Below, piece by piece: positions 14,451 through 20,627 of a stretch of DNA of 20,627 nt; the stretch's first letter is position 1, and each line of letters opens with the position of its first letter. The notes beneath the pieces are model-generated. The model ran no database searches. It was not told the origin of the DNA and saw only the letters and a list, made by a program, of their open reading frames with translations. The position numbers were made by a program, and so were the translations under genes. The stretch is from JADFNO01 sp965369945 (GTDB taxonomy: Bacteria > Planctomycetota > Phycisphaerae > Phycisphaerales > SM1A02): NCBI GenBank assembly GCA_965369945.1, contig CBDUST010000048.1, forward strand, positions 1 to 20,627, written 5' to 3'.

Positions 14451-14956
14451 TAAACCGATCGGTCATGATCGCTGGAGTTTGGATTGCGGCTCTGTGCATT
14501 CCAATCGTTGTCAGCGCTAGTCGCCTCAGTGACGCGCGAATGCAGCATGACGCCGCGCTTACCGCACAGCAGCGCGCCATCGACGAAGCGCAGCAGATCA
14601 TCCGACTGCAATCCAAACAGCAGCGGATCGCTGAACACAAACGGCCTGAGCAGGATGTCATCGCCAGAGTCAACGCAACGCTTGCTGAAGCAGGCATCCC
14701 GCCCGAGCGTTTCGGAGGACTGCGGCCGGAATCGGACGCCGCATTACCCGACTCTACCTACCGCCGTCAGTCGGTTCGAATCAGTCTCGATGAACTTTCG
14801 ATCGCACAGCTCGGCGCCTTCCTCGGTCAGTGGTCTCAATCGCAACACCTCTGGACGCCAACGCGCCTTGAGCTCTCTCACACCCGCAACAGGATCGACG
14901 ATGACCGCTACAACGTCGTCATTCTCATTACAGCGACATACCTCGCCAACGGATGA
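14447..14956 (+). CDS. gspM: GspM/PilO-like T2SS inner-membrane protein
   Basis: This 169-residue protein overlaps the gspL-like stop by ATGA. It has one N-terminal membrane helix (7-24), a coiled-coil-like Gln/Ala-rich helix (30-68, including Q-Q-R-A-I-D-E-A-Q-Q-I-I), and a C-terminal domain with strands S-V-R-I-S-L-D-E-L and Y-N-V-V-I-L-I-T-A-T-Y flanking a helix S-I-A-Q-L-G-A-F-L-G-Q-W. This layout fits GspM and PilO, ferredoxin-like partners of GspL and PilN. Sequence similarity is too weak to choose by eye, but the place after gspL favours GspM. Coupled translation suggests equal amounts of L and M, as expected for a heterodimer. Confidence 0.65.
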   Translation: MINRSVMIAGVWIAALCIPIVVSASRLSDARMQHDAALTAQQRAIDEAQQIIRLQSKQQRIAEHKRPEQDVIARVNATLAEAGIPPERFGGLRPESDAALPDSTYRRQSVRISLDELSIAQLGAFLGQWSQSQHLWTPTRLELSHTRNRIDDDRYNVVILITATYLANG

Positions 14957-15516
14957 CTCCAATGAAGCCCGTATCTGTATTGTTCTTGCTTGTGTTCATC
15001 GTCGCCGGGTGTGCGCATCCAGTGGCCAGCCCATACCAAACGCCCAGCGCCATCGCCCGCAACCCGCTCAAGGCCCAGCAGCTCACGCAGAAAGCAGCCA
15101 AACTCATCGACACTGATCCGGACAAAGCTGGACGTTTGCTGCGCGACGCGCTGACCGCAGATCTTCATTACGGACCCGCACACAATGACCTCGGCGTCAT
15201 CCATCTTGCTAACGGCCAACTCTACGAGGCGGCGCACGAGTTTGAGTGGGCCCGCAAGCTCATGCCCGGCCACCCCGACCCCCGGATGAATCTTGCCCTG
15301 ACACTCGAACGCGCCGGCCGCATCGACGAAGCGTTGGCAACGTACAACACCGCGCTAGAGGTCTATCCCAATCATCTTCCCACGATCCAAGCGCTTGCGC
15401 GACTCCAACTGCGCCACAATCGCACCGACGACCGCACAGCGGGCCTTCTCGAAGAGGTTGCCCTCCGCGGCGAGCCGCAGTGGCAAGATTGGGCCAAGCG
15501 ACAGATGGTGCGCTAG
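14953..15516 (+). CDS. TPR lipoprotein, possible secretin pilotin or assembly factor
   Basis: This 187-residue protein overlaps the gspM-like stop by ATGA; the Met at residue 4 is an alternative start. Residues 1-20 are a lipoprotein signal (M-K-P-V-S-V-L-F-L-L-V-F-I-V-A-G-C) with the lipidated Cys at 20. Residues about 45-170 form three or so TPR units: A-H-N-D-L-G-V-I-H-L-A-N-G-Q-L-Y-E-A-A-H-E-F, then P-R-M-N-L-A-L-T-L-E-R-A-G-R-I-D-E-A-L-A-T-Y, then a degenerate one. TPR lipoproteins such as PilF/PilW pilot the secretin to the outer membrane in type IV pilus systems. By analogy this one may serve the T2SS secretin, although the secretin gene is not in the window. It is the last gene of the operon. 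Confidence 0.75.
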   Translation: MTPMKPVSVLFLLVFIVAGCAHPVASPYQTPSAIARNPLKAQQLTQKAAKLIDTDPDKAGRLLRDALTADLHYGPAHNDLGVIHLANGQLYEAAHEFEWARKLMPGHPDPRMNLALTLERAGRIDEALATYNTALEVYPNHLPTIQALARLQLRHNRTDDRTAGLLEEVALRGEPQWQDWAKRQMVR

Positions 15517-15713
15517 CCCCCTCCACGCACGCGCGTATCTCGGCGTGACATAGCAACTTCGCAGCGTACTCAAGGTCGTCGCGGTCCTAAAGCGCAGCGC
15601 GCCTTCGCACCGTGTGTTTCATATCCCGCCAAGTTGACAGCCCATCCGCTCCGCCACCCTCACCACATCCTTGAACGCCTCCCGTATCGCCGGGACGTAG
15701 GAGTGGGTGCCCC
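15517..15713. other. intergenic region between convergent genes
   Basis: This 197-bp stretch separates the end of the T2SS operon from the end of the small minus-strand protein. I see short GC-rich inverted segments (for example GCGC-AGC-GCGC near 15591-15601) but no hairpin followed by a T-run, so no terminator can be assigned. Confidence 0.4.
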
Positions 15714-15929
15714 TCAATCCTCCCACTCCACCCCAACCAGCACACCCAGCTCATACACCGCTTCGTACAAGTCCGGGCTCGCCACCTTCCACCAGTGCTT
15801 CTCGTCCGAAGCGTCCACAAGCCACAGCAGCTTGCCGGTCTCACGGTCGAGATACTGACACGTGCCGGTGTGCAGGTGCAGTACCTTGCCGATCGCATTG
15901 AGGAGTGAGCTGGCGAAGTAGTTGGTCAT
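15714..15929 (-). CDS. small conserved-looking protein of unknown function
   Basis: From the ATG at 15929 this gives 71 residues; a start at 15971 would add 14. The sequence looks like a genuine compact domain: M-T-N-Y-F-A-S-S-L-L-N-A-I-G-K-V-L-H-L-H, then C-Q-Y-L-D-R-E-T-G-K-L-L-W-L-V-D-A and a C-terminal acidic helix-strand ending V-G-V-E-W-E-D. I do not recognise a family. It has no signal peptide or membrane segment, so it is probably cytoplasmic. It converges with the T2SS operon and lies on the same strand as the zinc-ribbon genes upstream. No ribosome binding site is obvious. Confidence 0.55.
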   Translation of the reverse strand: MTNYFASSLLNAIGKVLHLHTGTCQYLDRETGKLLWLVDASDEKHWWKVASPDLYEAVYELGVLVGVEWED

Positions 15930-16064
15930 CGTGTGAACAGGATACCGCAGTGAGCACCGCAGACACAGCACATGGCGTCCAAGGTTTGGTTGGCGCAGAC
16001 GTTGGACACTGCTCGATCCTACCCCACGCTCTCGATAGTCATCGTAAGCTGCCCCTGAAGTACC

Positions 16065-16565
16065 CTAAGCTATCCAATATATAGCCCACCACATGGTAAT
16101 CATACCAAGGGCGATCACCGTTTCGGCAAGAACGGCGGCCATTATGAGCGAGAATATTCGAGTGTATATTCGGTTCGATGCCGCAATCTTCAGCGCGATA
16201 AGACATGCAAGGCCACCAAAGAGCCACACCACTACGAACCCTGTGAAGACTAGCTGCGACTCCAGAATGGTGCTGACGTAATACTCGTGCTGTTGTGCGA
16301 CGGAGTTGACGATCGGAAGCACAACTCCATACGCGATGGCAAGGATGCTGAGAACTACCTGGAGCCTTGTCCACCGACGAGCGTTAGCAGTTAGAATTGC
16401 CCTCTCAACAGCGAAGCCACACTCCGGACACGCGCTGTCCTGCTGAATGCCCCGGAGGTTGTAACGACAACTCGGGCAAACTAGATCGCTTCTCACGCGC
16501 CCTTTCTCATCGACGATCACCGATCGAATCTCGGGGTTGCGCGGCATTGCAGCATCGTCAATCAA
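16065..16565 (-). CDS. zinc-ribbon multi-pass membrane protein
   Basis: This 166-residue protein has an N-terminal zinc ribbon with Cys at 30, 33, 46 and 49 (C-P-S-C-R-Y-N-L-R-G...C-P-E-C-G), then about three membrane segments near 67-88, 104-127 and 136-165. The ribbon is the type seen in many uncharacterised planctomycete membrane proteins and should face the cytoplasm. The start at 16565 overlaps the upstream gene by 8 nt; the Met at residue 7 (16547) would remove the overlap. It differs from its three neighbours, in which the ribbon is C-terminal, and is not a simple copy of them. Function is unknown. Confidence 0.75.
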   Translation of the reverse strand: MIDDAAMPRNPEIRSVIVDEKGRVRSDLVCPSCRYNLRGIQQDSACPECGFAVERAILTANARRWTRLQVVLSILAIAYGVVLPIVNSVAQQHEYYVSTILESQLVFTGFVVVWLFGGLACLIALKIAASNRIYTRIFSLIMAAVLAETVIALGMITMWWAIYWIA

Positions 16566-17259
16566 CGGCTGTCACCCCACACTCCGAGCATACCTCATGC
16601 TCCGCGTGGCTGAAGTCGTAACCGCACTTGATGCAGTGGCCGCGCTTGCGACGGATGAAGCGGCGAGCGGTGGACGGGCCAAGCGTGAACATCCAAAGAA
16701 TCGCAGCGTAGAAGATTGTGTTGATCGCAAAGCCGGGCCAGATCGGGCGGAGTGGGACCGTAAAGTTCTCGACCGGCGGAAAGAGGCCGAAGAGATTAGG
16801 AAATCGCACGCCATAGCTGTGTTGCCAGAGCTGATTGCCGTACTGCTGTTGCCACAGCTTATCCGACAACGCCCTTGTTGGCCATCCGACGCGTGTTTGA
16901 ATTGCGAACGGCAACCACAGATAGTCGATAGACATATCGCAGCCAGCGTTCCGAGGGACCTCAAGGAATCCCCGCCGCTGAACGCCGCGGGTCGTGAAAT
17001 CAACAAGGCACAGTTCAAAAACAATGCACTCGGAAGATTGGGCTCCCCTCCAACCGAGACGACCAAGCCACCGGATATCATCCGCACTCACCGGGGACTG
17101 CGAGTATCGGTCAAACCACCAGACGAAATCGTTTTCAATCAGTCGAGGAGCCGTACGGTTCTGGTGGTATCCAACCCACGAACACCCCCACGCAACGGCA
17201 ACGTTCATGATTGCGCCGAGGAGGAGGAAGACGACGAGCTTGGTAAGGCTGCGTCTCAC
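16558..17259 (-). CDS. membrane-anchored protein with C-terminal zinc ribbon, paralogue 1
   Basis: This 233-residue protein opens with a membrane segment (L-V-V-F-L-L-L-G-A-I-M-N-V-A-V-A-W), followed by an external domain of about 140 residues. A second membrane segment preceded by P-L-R-P-I-W-P-G-F-A-I-N-T-I-F-Y-A-A-I-L-W leads to a cytoplasmic basic stretch and a zinc ribbon with Cys at 209, 212, 224 and 227. Two adjacent genes share this layout and the P-I-W-P-G-F-A-I-N-T-x-F-Y-A-A-I-L-W signature. I recognise it as a common planctomycete hypothetical family, without a known function. It ends overlapping the next gene by 8 nt. Confidence 0.8.
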   Translation of the reverse strand: MRRSLTKLVVFLLLGAIMNVAVAWGCSWVGYHQNRTAPRLIENDFVWWFDRYSQSPVSADDIRWLGRLGWRGAQSSECIVFELCLVDFTTRGVQRRGFLEVPRNAGCDMSIDYLWLPFAIQTRVGWPTRALSDKLWQQQYGNQLWQHSYGVRFPNLFGLFPPVENFTVPLRPIWPGFAINTIFYAAILWMFTLGPSTARRFIRRKRGHCIKCGYDFSHAEHEVCSECGVTAVD

Positions 17260-17268
17260 AGCATCATT

Positions 17269-17916
17269 CTACGCCTCAGCTTCGCGTCGCCAACCGCATT
17301 CGGGGCAATCGTGGGCCAAGTCGGCACGGAGGTCATAGCCGCACTTGATGCAGAGGCCGCGCCTGACGTGCGAATATCGTCGTAACTGGAACGGCGCGAA
17401 GGGCAACCACAGAATCGCTGCGTAGAAGACTGTGTTGATCGCGAAGCCCGGCCAGATTGGTGCCAAAGGCAATGCCCGAGTGGTTTTCCGGCCGTACCGA
17501 GGAAACCAAGGCACTTGCAGGCGCCACTCGACGTTCCTCTCCCAATCTCCGCGCTGCGTCGTCTTTCGATGAAAGTGTGAGAGCTTGGGCCAGCCGTGGG
17601 CTGTCTCAAGGACGTGTAGGCGCGCTTCAAAGTCTTCTCTGGTCGGCGCAACCGATGCACGGCTCCAATGTGGAGCTTGTTGTAGTGGCTTGCTAGTTGG
17701 CCTGCGGTTCATCACAACCTGGGATCCGAGTTGCATTCCCCCGCGACGTGAATAGGTCCCGAACTGCCACAGCGGTTCCTGCGTCGTCTCGACCGGGTCT
17801 GCCCACGCCCAATCCGTAGCCAACGGCTGGTACGCGGACAATGACCAAGCGACAAGAGTCGTCGCTACCGCGCCGAGGAGGAGGAACACAACGAGCTTGA
17901 GCATCCGGCGCTTCAC
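17269..17916 (-). CDS. membrane-anchored protein with C-terminal zinc ribbon, paralogue 2
   Basis: This 215-residue protein is arranged like paralogue 1: an N-terminal membrane segment (L-K-L-V-V-F-L-L-L-G-A-V-A-T-T-L-V-A-W), a divergent external domain, P-I-W-P-G-F-A-I-N-T-V-F-Y-A-A-I-L-W as the second membrane segment, and a zinc ribbon with Cys at 189, 192, 204 and 207. The two membrane ends and the ribbon are conserved between paralogues while the middle is not, which suggests the external domain is the variable, function-specific part. It is separated from paralogue 1 by only 9 nt, so cotranscription is likely. Confidence 0.8.
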   Translation of the reverse strand: MKRRMLKLVVFLLLGAVATTLVAWSLSAYQPLATDWAWADPVETTQEPLWQFGTYSRRGGMQLGSQVVMNRRPTSKPLQQAPHWSRASVAPTREDFEARLHVLETAHGWPKLSHFHRKTTQRGDWERNVEWRLQVPWFPRYGRKTTRALPLAPIWPGFAINTVFYAAILWLPFAPFQLRRYSHVRRGLCIKCGYDLRADLAHDCPECGWRREAEA

Positions 17917-17925
17917 GGCAGCATT

Positions 17926-18297
17926 CTACGGCACATCCTCCCGTCGCCAGCCGCATTCCGGGCAACTGCCCCCGGGATTGCCACGAAGATCGTAAGCGCA
18001 TTGCGGGCAGTGGCCCCGTCTACGCCGGATAATTCGGCGCGCGGTGAACGGGCCAAGTGTTAGCAACCAAAGTGCGGCAGAGTAGAAGATCGTGTTGGCG
18101 GCTAAGCCGAGCCAGATGGGCCTAAGGGGGAGCACTCGCAGGTTCTCCCCAAAGATGTCCAGCGGTTCGGTTTCCAGCCCGTGGGTCACGTCGCTGCTTC
18201 GACTGGGCGGTCCTATGTGCAGTTTCTTCAATGAGTGACGCGCTGTCCAACTCATTGCGTACATTGGCCAGACGCCGGCTGTCCGCTCAATTCTCAA
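17926..18297 (-). CDS. membrane-anchored protein with C-terminal zinc ribbon, paralogue 3, N-terminally truncated
   Basis: This 123-residue frame keeps the C-terminal half of the family: P-L-R-P-I-W-L-G-L-A-A-N-T-I-F-Y-S-A-A-L-W and a zinc ribbon with Cys at 97, 100, 112 and 115. It lacks the N-terminal membrane segment and most of the external domain. The frame opens with a TTG at 18297 inside the 3' end of the amidohydrolase gene; ATG codons at 18264 and 18255 are more usual choices and give a shorter product. The loss of the 5' end exactly where the amidohydrolase gene ends suggests that a rearrangement removed it. It may be a pseudogene. Confidence 0.65.
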   Translation of the reverse strand: MRIERTAGVWPMYAMSWTARHSLKKLHIGPPSRSSDVTHGLETEPLDIFGENLRVLPLRPIWLGLAANTIFYSAALWLLTLGPFTARRIIRRRRGHCPQCAYDLRGNPGGSCPECGWRREDVP

Positions 18298-20627
18298 TCA
18301 AAGGGGCAAGCTCCGGAAGATGCTTTTGCAAAACCTTTGTGATGTCTTCAAATCGTTGGTCAGCCCGAGGCGTTGAGCGAAGGTCCCCCAATGTGACCAC
18401 CGCCTTTGAGACTCCGTCAACCTCGATTATGTCTGTCGTTGCCGAAGGCACTAGCTTGGCGAGGCGCTTGGGTTCTCCATAGACCGGCATCCCATCTATG
18501 AATACGAGGTCGATGTGCTGAGGATATGTGTTCACTAGGCTCAGATAGGGATCCTCCTTATTAATCCGTTTCGCAAGCAACAAGTCTGCGGCGTACCGGG
18601 GCGCAATCCTGCCTAGGAACCCTTGCATGCCCGCTACTTCCGCAGCATTTATCGTCACCATTCTAAAAAGATCCCGAGGAGTGAGTTTGCCTTTGAGCTG
18701 CTTTTGTGAGTAGTCCCACGCAACCTTCAGCTCCTCGAGGACGTTGTCTGATCCTGTCAAGGTCCAATCAGGAGCAAGTGCTACGGTGACCCCCTCCTCA
18801 ATTGCCGCCAGGACATCAGCAGTCCTCCCATACAGGGTGCAGTTGCTCGATGGCGACCAGACGAGATACATTCCAGATTTGGCCATCTCCTTGAACTGCG
18901 ACCGGTCAAGCGCAATACCATGGATGAGAACAACACCCGGGCGCACAAACCCTTTTTGCCGAAGGATCTCGAACTCGGCGGCGGACTTTTCGTCTACCCC
19001 TTCGGCCAGATGAAAAAATCGTCGCCGAGGAGGCCCGTAATCCAGGCCTGATTTGAGACGCTGCAATTCCTCTCCCTTGAGTTCTCTTATATCAGGAGTA
19101 AACGCCTCTGCCCGATAGGCCGCGCCAATATTGCGAACCAACAGCTTTGATTCAGGAGGCGTGTAGCTTCCCTGAAGGCTCGTTGTTCCACCAATGAGTG
19201 CGCGCACCTCGCCGTATTTCAAGGACGCGTAGGCATCCCCGGCCTTGTGGAGGTCGTCGTAGACCTTCCGCACGCTTGTGTCATAGTCTTCAGATTCCGT
19301 CCACTCGTTTCGATTCCCGAACTTTCGTCCTGGATCCCACTTGGGTATCGCGCTGTAGTGAGGGTGATTGTGCGTGTCAATGAGACCGGGAAAGATGTAA
19401 CCGGGGTAGACGTGCCGCTTCGCTGTGGGTGGTATCTCCGTTTCATGTGCCCCGACGCTGACGATAACTCCTCGGTGAAAGACAACCCACCCCTCTTTGG
19501 CTCCGTGCTCTGTTACGATCGTTCCGTGGATTGCCCAGGGGGGTTGCTCCGCCTCGACACCAAGCAGCCAGGACTCGGTTCTGGACGGGATAACAACATG
19601 GAGTTCCTCAGACCAGGCCTGCTTAAGGAAATTGCGGAGACGGCTTTTCGCAAGGCGCCAGTTCGTGGCCGAGATGAACGTGGTTCCGTCAATCTGCCTT
19701 GTTTGTTCTTCGAATTGCTGGAGCAGCTCCTCGAATGGGATGTCCGGGTCGATCGGCACCTGGGGTCGATCCGGATATGCCTCTTCCATCACAGAGACGA
19801 TGTAGCGCGCCTTGTTGAGCGCGGCGAGCTGGTGCGCGAAGGACGTCGTCTCGATGGGCAAGAGAGCTTCATCGAGGAAAACTTTGTGCACGTGTATCGT
19901 CATGTCAACGAGATCTTTGGGCACGTCAACCACCATCCGTATCCGTCGTTCAGTTGGCTTCATAGCCGCCATTCTGTCGCCGGCAGTGCTCGGAAGGAAG
20001 AGCCATCCAGCCCGATTGCTGCCCGCGGCGAAAGCGAGTGATTGACGACGGATGCGGGCGAGGCGCTTGGCCTCTTGTTGGATCCTGCCTCTCGCCATGG
20101 ACAGGCTGCCGCCAAGTTCCCCGATACCTCCTGCCAGTCCAAGGCCGTACCGGCTAGCTTCTTCTCTCGCCAACAGTTCGCTGACGTATTCACTTTCGTC
20201 TACCGGTTCGACATATACGAGTCTGGGGACAAGATGATTCTGGGAAAGGTAGCGATGCGGGACCGCGATCGGGTCGAGTATCCTTCCTGTTATGGACAAC
20301 TCGGGCGCAATAAGAGACTTGCGGTATGCCCAAAGTTTTTTCACCTCTTCTGGCCAGTACTCGTTGACTTCTTCTTGTAGTCGGTCAATCTCATCTTTGG
20401 TCCATCTAGTAGGTTTTGCGTTCAAGCCCAATTTCTGGATCCTTTGCCAAAGTTCACCTCCTGCGTGATGAGCCCAGTCGTCAGCCCCAGAGGGGTAAAG
20501 GTCAAGGTAGACGACTGCGGCCGAGGCCTTCTGCGGCCGAACTAAGGCCGTCAACCCAACACTGAGCAAGACTCGCTTGTAACGATCGTCCGGCGGACTA
20601 CTCTGCAACAAACTGATGTTCTCAATC
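18287..20627 (-). CDS. amidohydrolase-superfamily protein with long N-terminal extension (5' end outside window)
   Basis: The frame is open to the window edge; a TTG at 20611 is the first listed start and gives 774 residues, but the true start is probably beyond the window. Numbering from that TTG, the C-terminal half is a metal-dependent amidohydrolase: G-L-I-D-T-H-N-H (H414, H416), H-L-A-E-G (H534), L-I-H-G-I-A-L-D (H564) and A-P-D-W (D615) are the expected metal and catalytic positions of the TIM barrel. The fold includes guanine deaminase, imidazolonepropionase and ATZ/TRZ enzymes; hydrolysis or deamination of a C-N bond is the likely chemistry, substrate unknown. The first ~360 residues do not look like this family. 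They hold a G-S-N-R-A-G-W-L-F-L-P-S stretch and several helices and are unrecognised. No signal peptide is visible. Confidence 0.82.
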   Translation of the reverse strand, partial: IENISLLQSSPPDDRYKRVLLSVGLTALVRPQKASAAVVYLDLYPSGADDWAHHAGGELWQRIQKLGLNAKPTRWTKDEIDRLQEEVNEYWPEEVKKLWAYRKSLIAPELSITGRILDPIAVPHRYLSQNHLVPRLVYVEPVDESEYVSELLAREEASRYGLGLAGGIGELGGSLSMARGRIQQEAKRLARIRRQSLAFAAGSNRAGWLFLPSTAGDRMAAMKPTERRIRMVVDVPKDLVDMTIHVHKVFLDEALLPIETTSFAHQLAALNKARYIVSVMEEAYPDRPQVPIDPDIPFEELLQQFEEQTRQIDGTTFISATNWRLAKSRLRNFLKQAWSEELHVVIPSRTESWLLGVEAEQPPWAIHGTIVTEHGAKEGWVVFHRGVIVSVGAHETEIPPTAKRHVYPGYIFPGLIDTHNHPHYSAIPKWDPGRKFGNRNEWTESEDYDTSVRKVYDDLHKAGDAYASLKYGEVRALIGGTTSLQGSYTPPESKLLVRNIGAAYRAEAFTPDIRELKGEELQRLKSGLDYGPPRRRFFHLAEGVDEKSAAEFEILRQKGFVRPGVVLIHGIALDRSQFKEMAKSGMYLVWSPSSNCTLYGRTADVLAAIEEGVTVALAPDWTLTGSDNVLEELKVAWDYSQKQLKGKLTPRDLFRMVTINAAEVAGMQGFLGRIAPRYAADLLLAKRINKEDPYLSLVNTYPQHIDLVFIDGMPVYGEPKRLAKLVPSATTDIIEVDGVSKAVVTLGDLRSTPRADQRFEDITKVLQKHLPELAPLIEN

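Noticed and set aside
1..20627. tRNA, rRNA or transposase genes
   Set aside because: I found no cloverleaf-like segments, rRNA signatures or transposase motifs on reading either strand; the rearrangement signs do not come with a visible insertion sequence.

Overview
The window looks like a chromosomal segment of a Planctomycetota bacterium, probably Phycisphaerae-like. The basis is the mix of a very large RHS/YD-repeat protein carrying dockerin-like calcium motifs, a compact type II secretion (T2SS) operon, and several small membrane proteins that begin with a K-L-V-V-F-L-L-L-G-A segment and end in a C-x2-C-G-Y-D...C-x2-C-G zinc ribbon. That combination is familiar from planctomycete genomes. 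It is a recognition from memory, not a database result.

Layout. (1) 1-1235: an ArsR-type winged-helix regulator on the minus strand, probably coupled to a tiny upstream ORF, then a stretch without genes that carries a 15-bp tandem repeat. (2) 1236-10850, minus strand: an RHS polymorphic-toxin-like locus. A giant RHS protein ends in a conserved core followed by a 224-residue variable C-terminus that looks like an HNH/AHH-type nuclease toxin. After a 656-bp gap come a SUKH (SMI1/KNR4) immunity-like protein fused to a TPR-like region and then an orphan RHS core fragment. That fragment duplicates about 955 bp of the main gene, and 343 bp of it are identical. (3) 10851-15516, plus strand: eight tightly overlapping genes for T2SS pseudopilins and the inner-membrane platform (H, I, J, K, C-like, L, M-like) and a TPR lipoprotein. 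GspD, E, F and G are not in the window. (4) 15714-18297, minus strand: a small unknown protein, a zinc-ribbon multi-pass membrane protein, and three tandem paralogues of a membrane-anchored zinc-ribbon family, the last truncated at its N-terminus. (5) 18287-20627, minus strand: an amidohydrolase with a long N-terminal extension of unknown function, running off the window edge.

How the parts relate. The RHS locus has the parts expected of a toxin-immunity system that varies by recombination: core, exchangeable tip, immunity-like gene and orphan core repeat. The two core repeats are in the same orientation and in register, so recombination between them would remove the toxin tip and the SUKH gene while keeping the frame. 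The T2SS genes form one translationally coupled unit. The RHS and T2SS loci meet head to head near 10850, where neither has a credible start: the first pseudopilin keeps its G/FTLIELL cleavage motif but has no usable start codon. This suggests a rearrangement junction or an assembly join.

The most distinctive points are the RHS/SUKH/orphan-repeat module, the RHS-T2SS junction, and the zinc-ribbon paralogue array cut into by the amidohydrolase gene.
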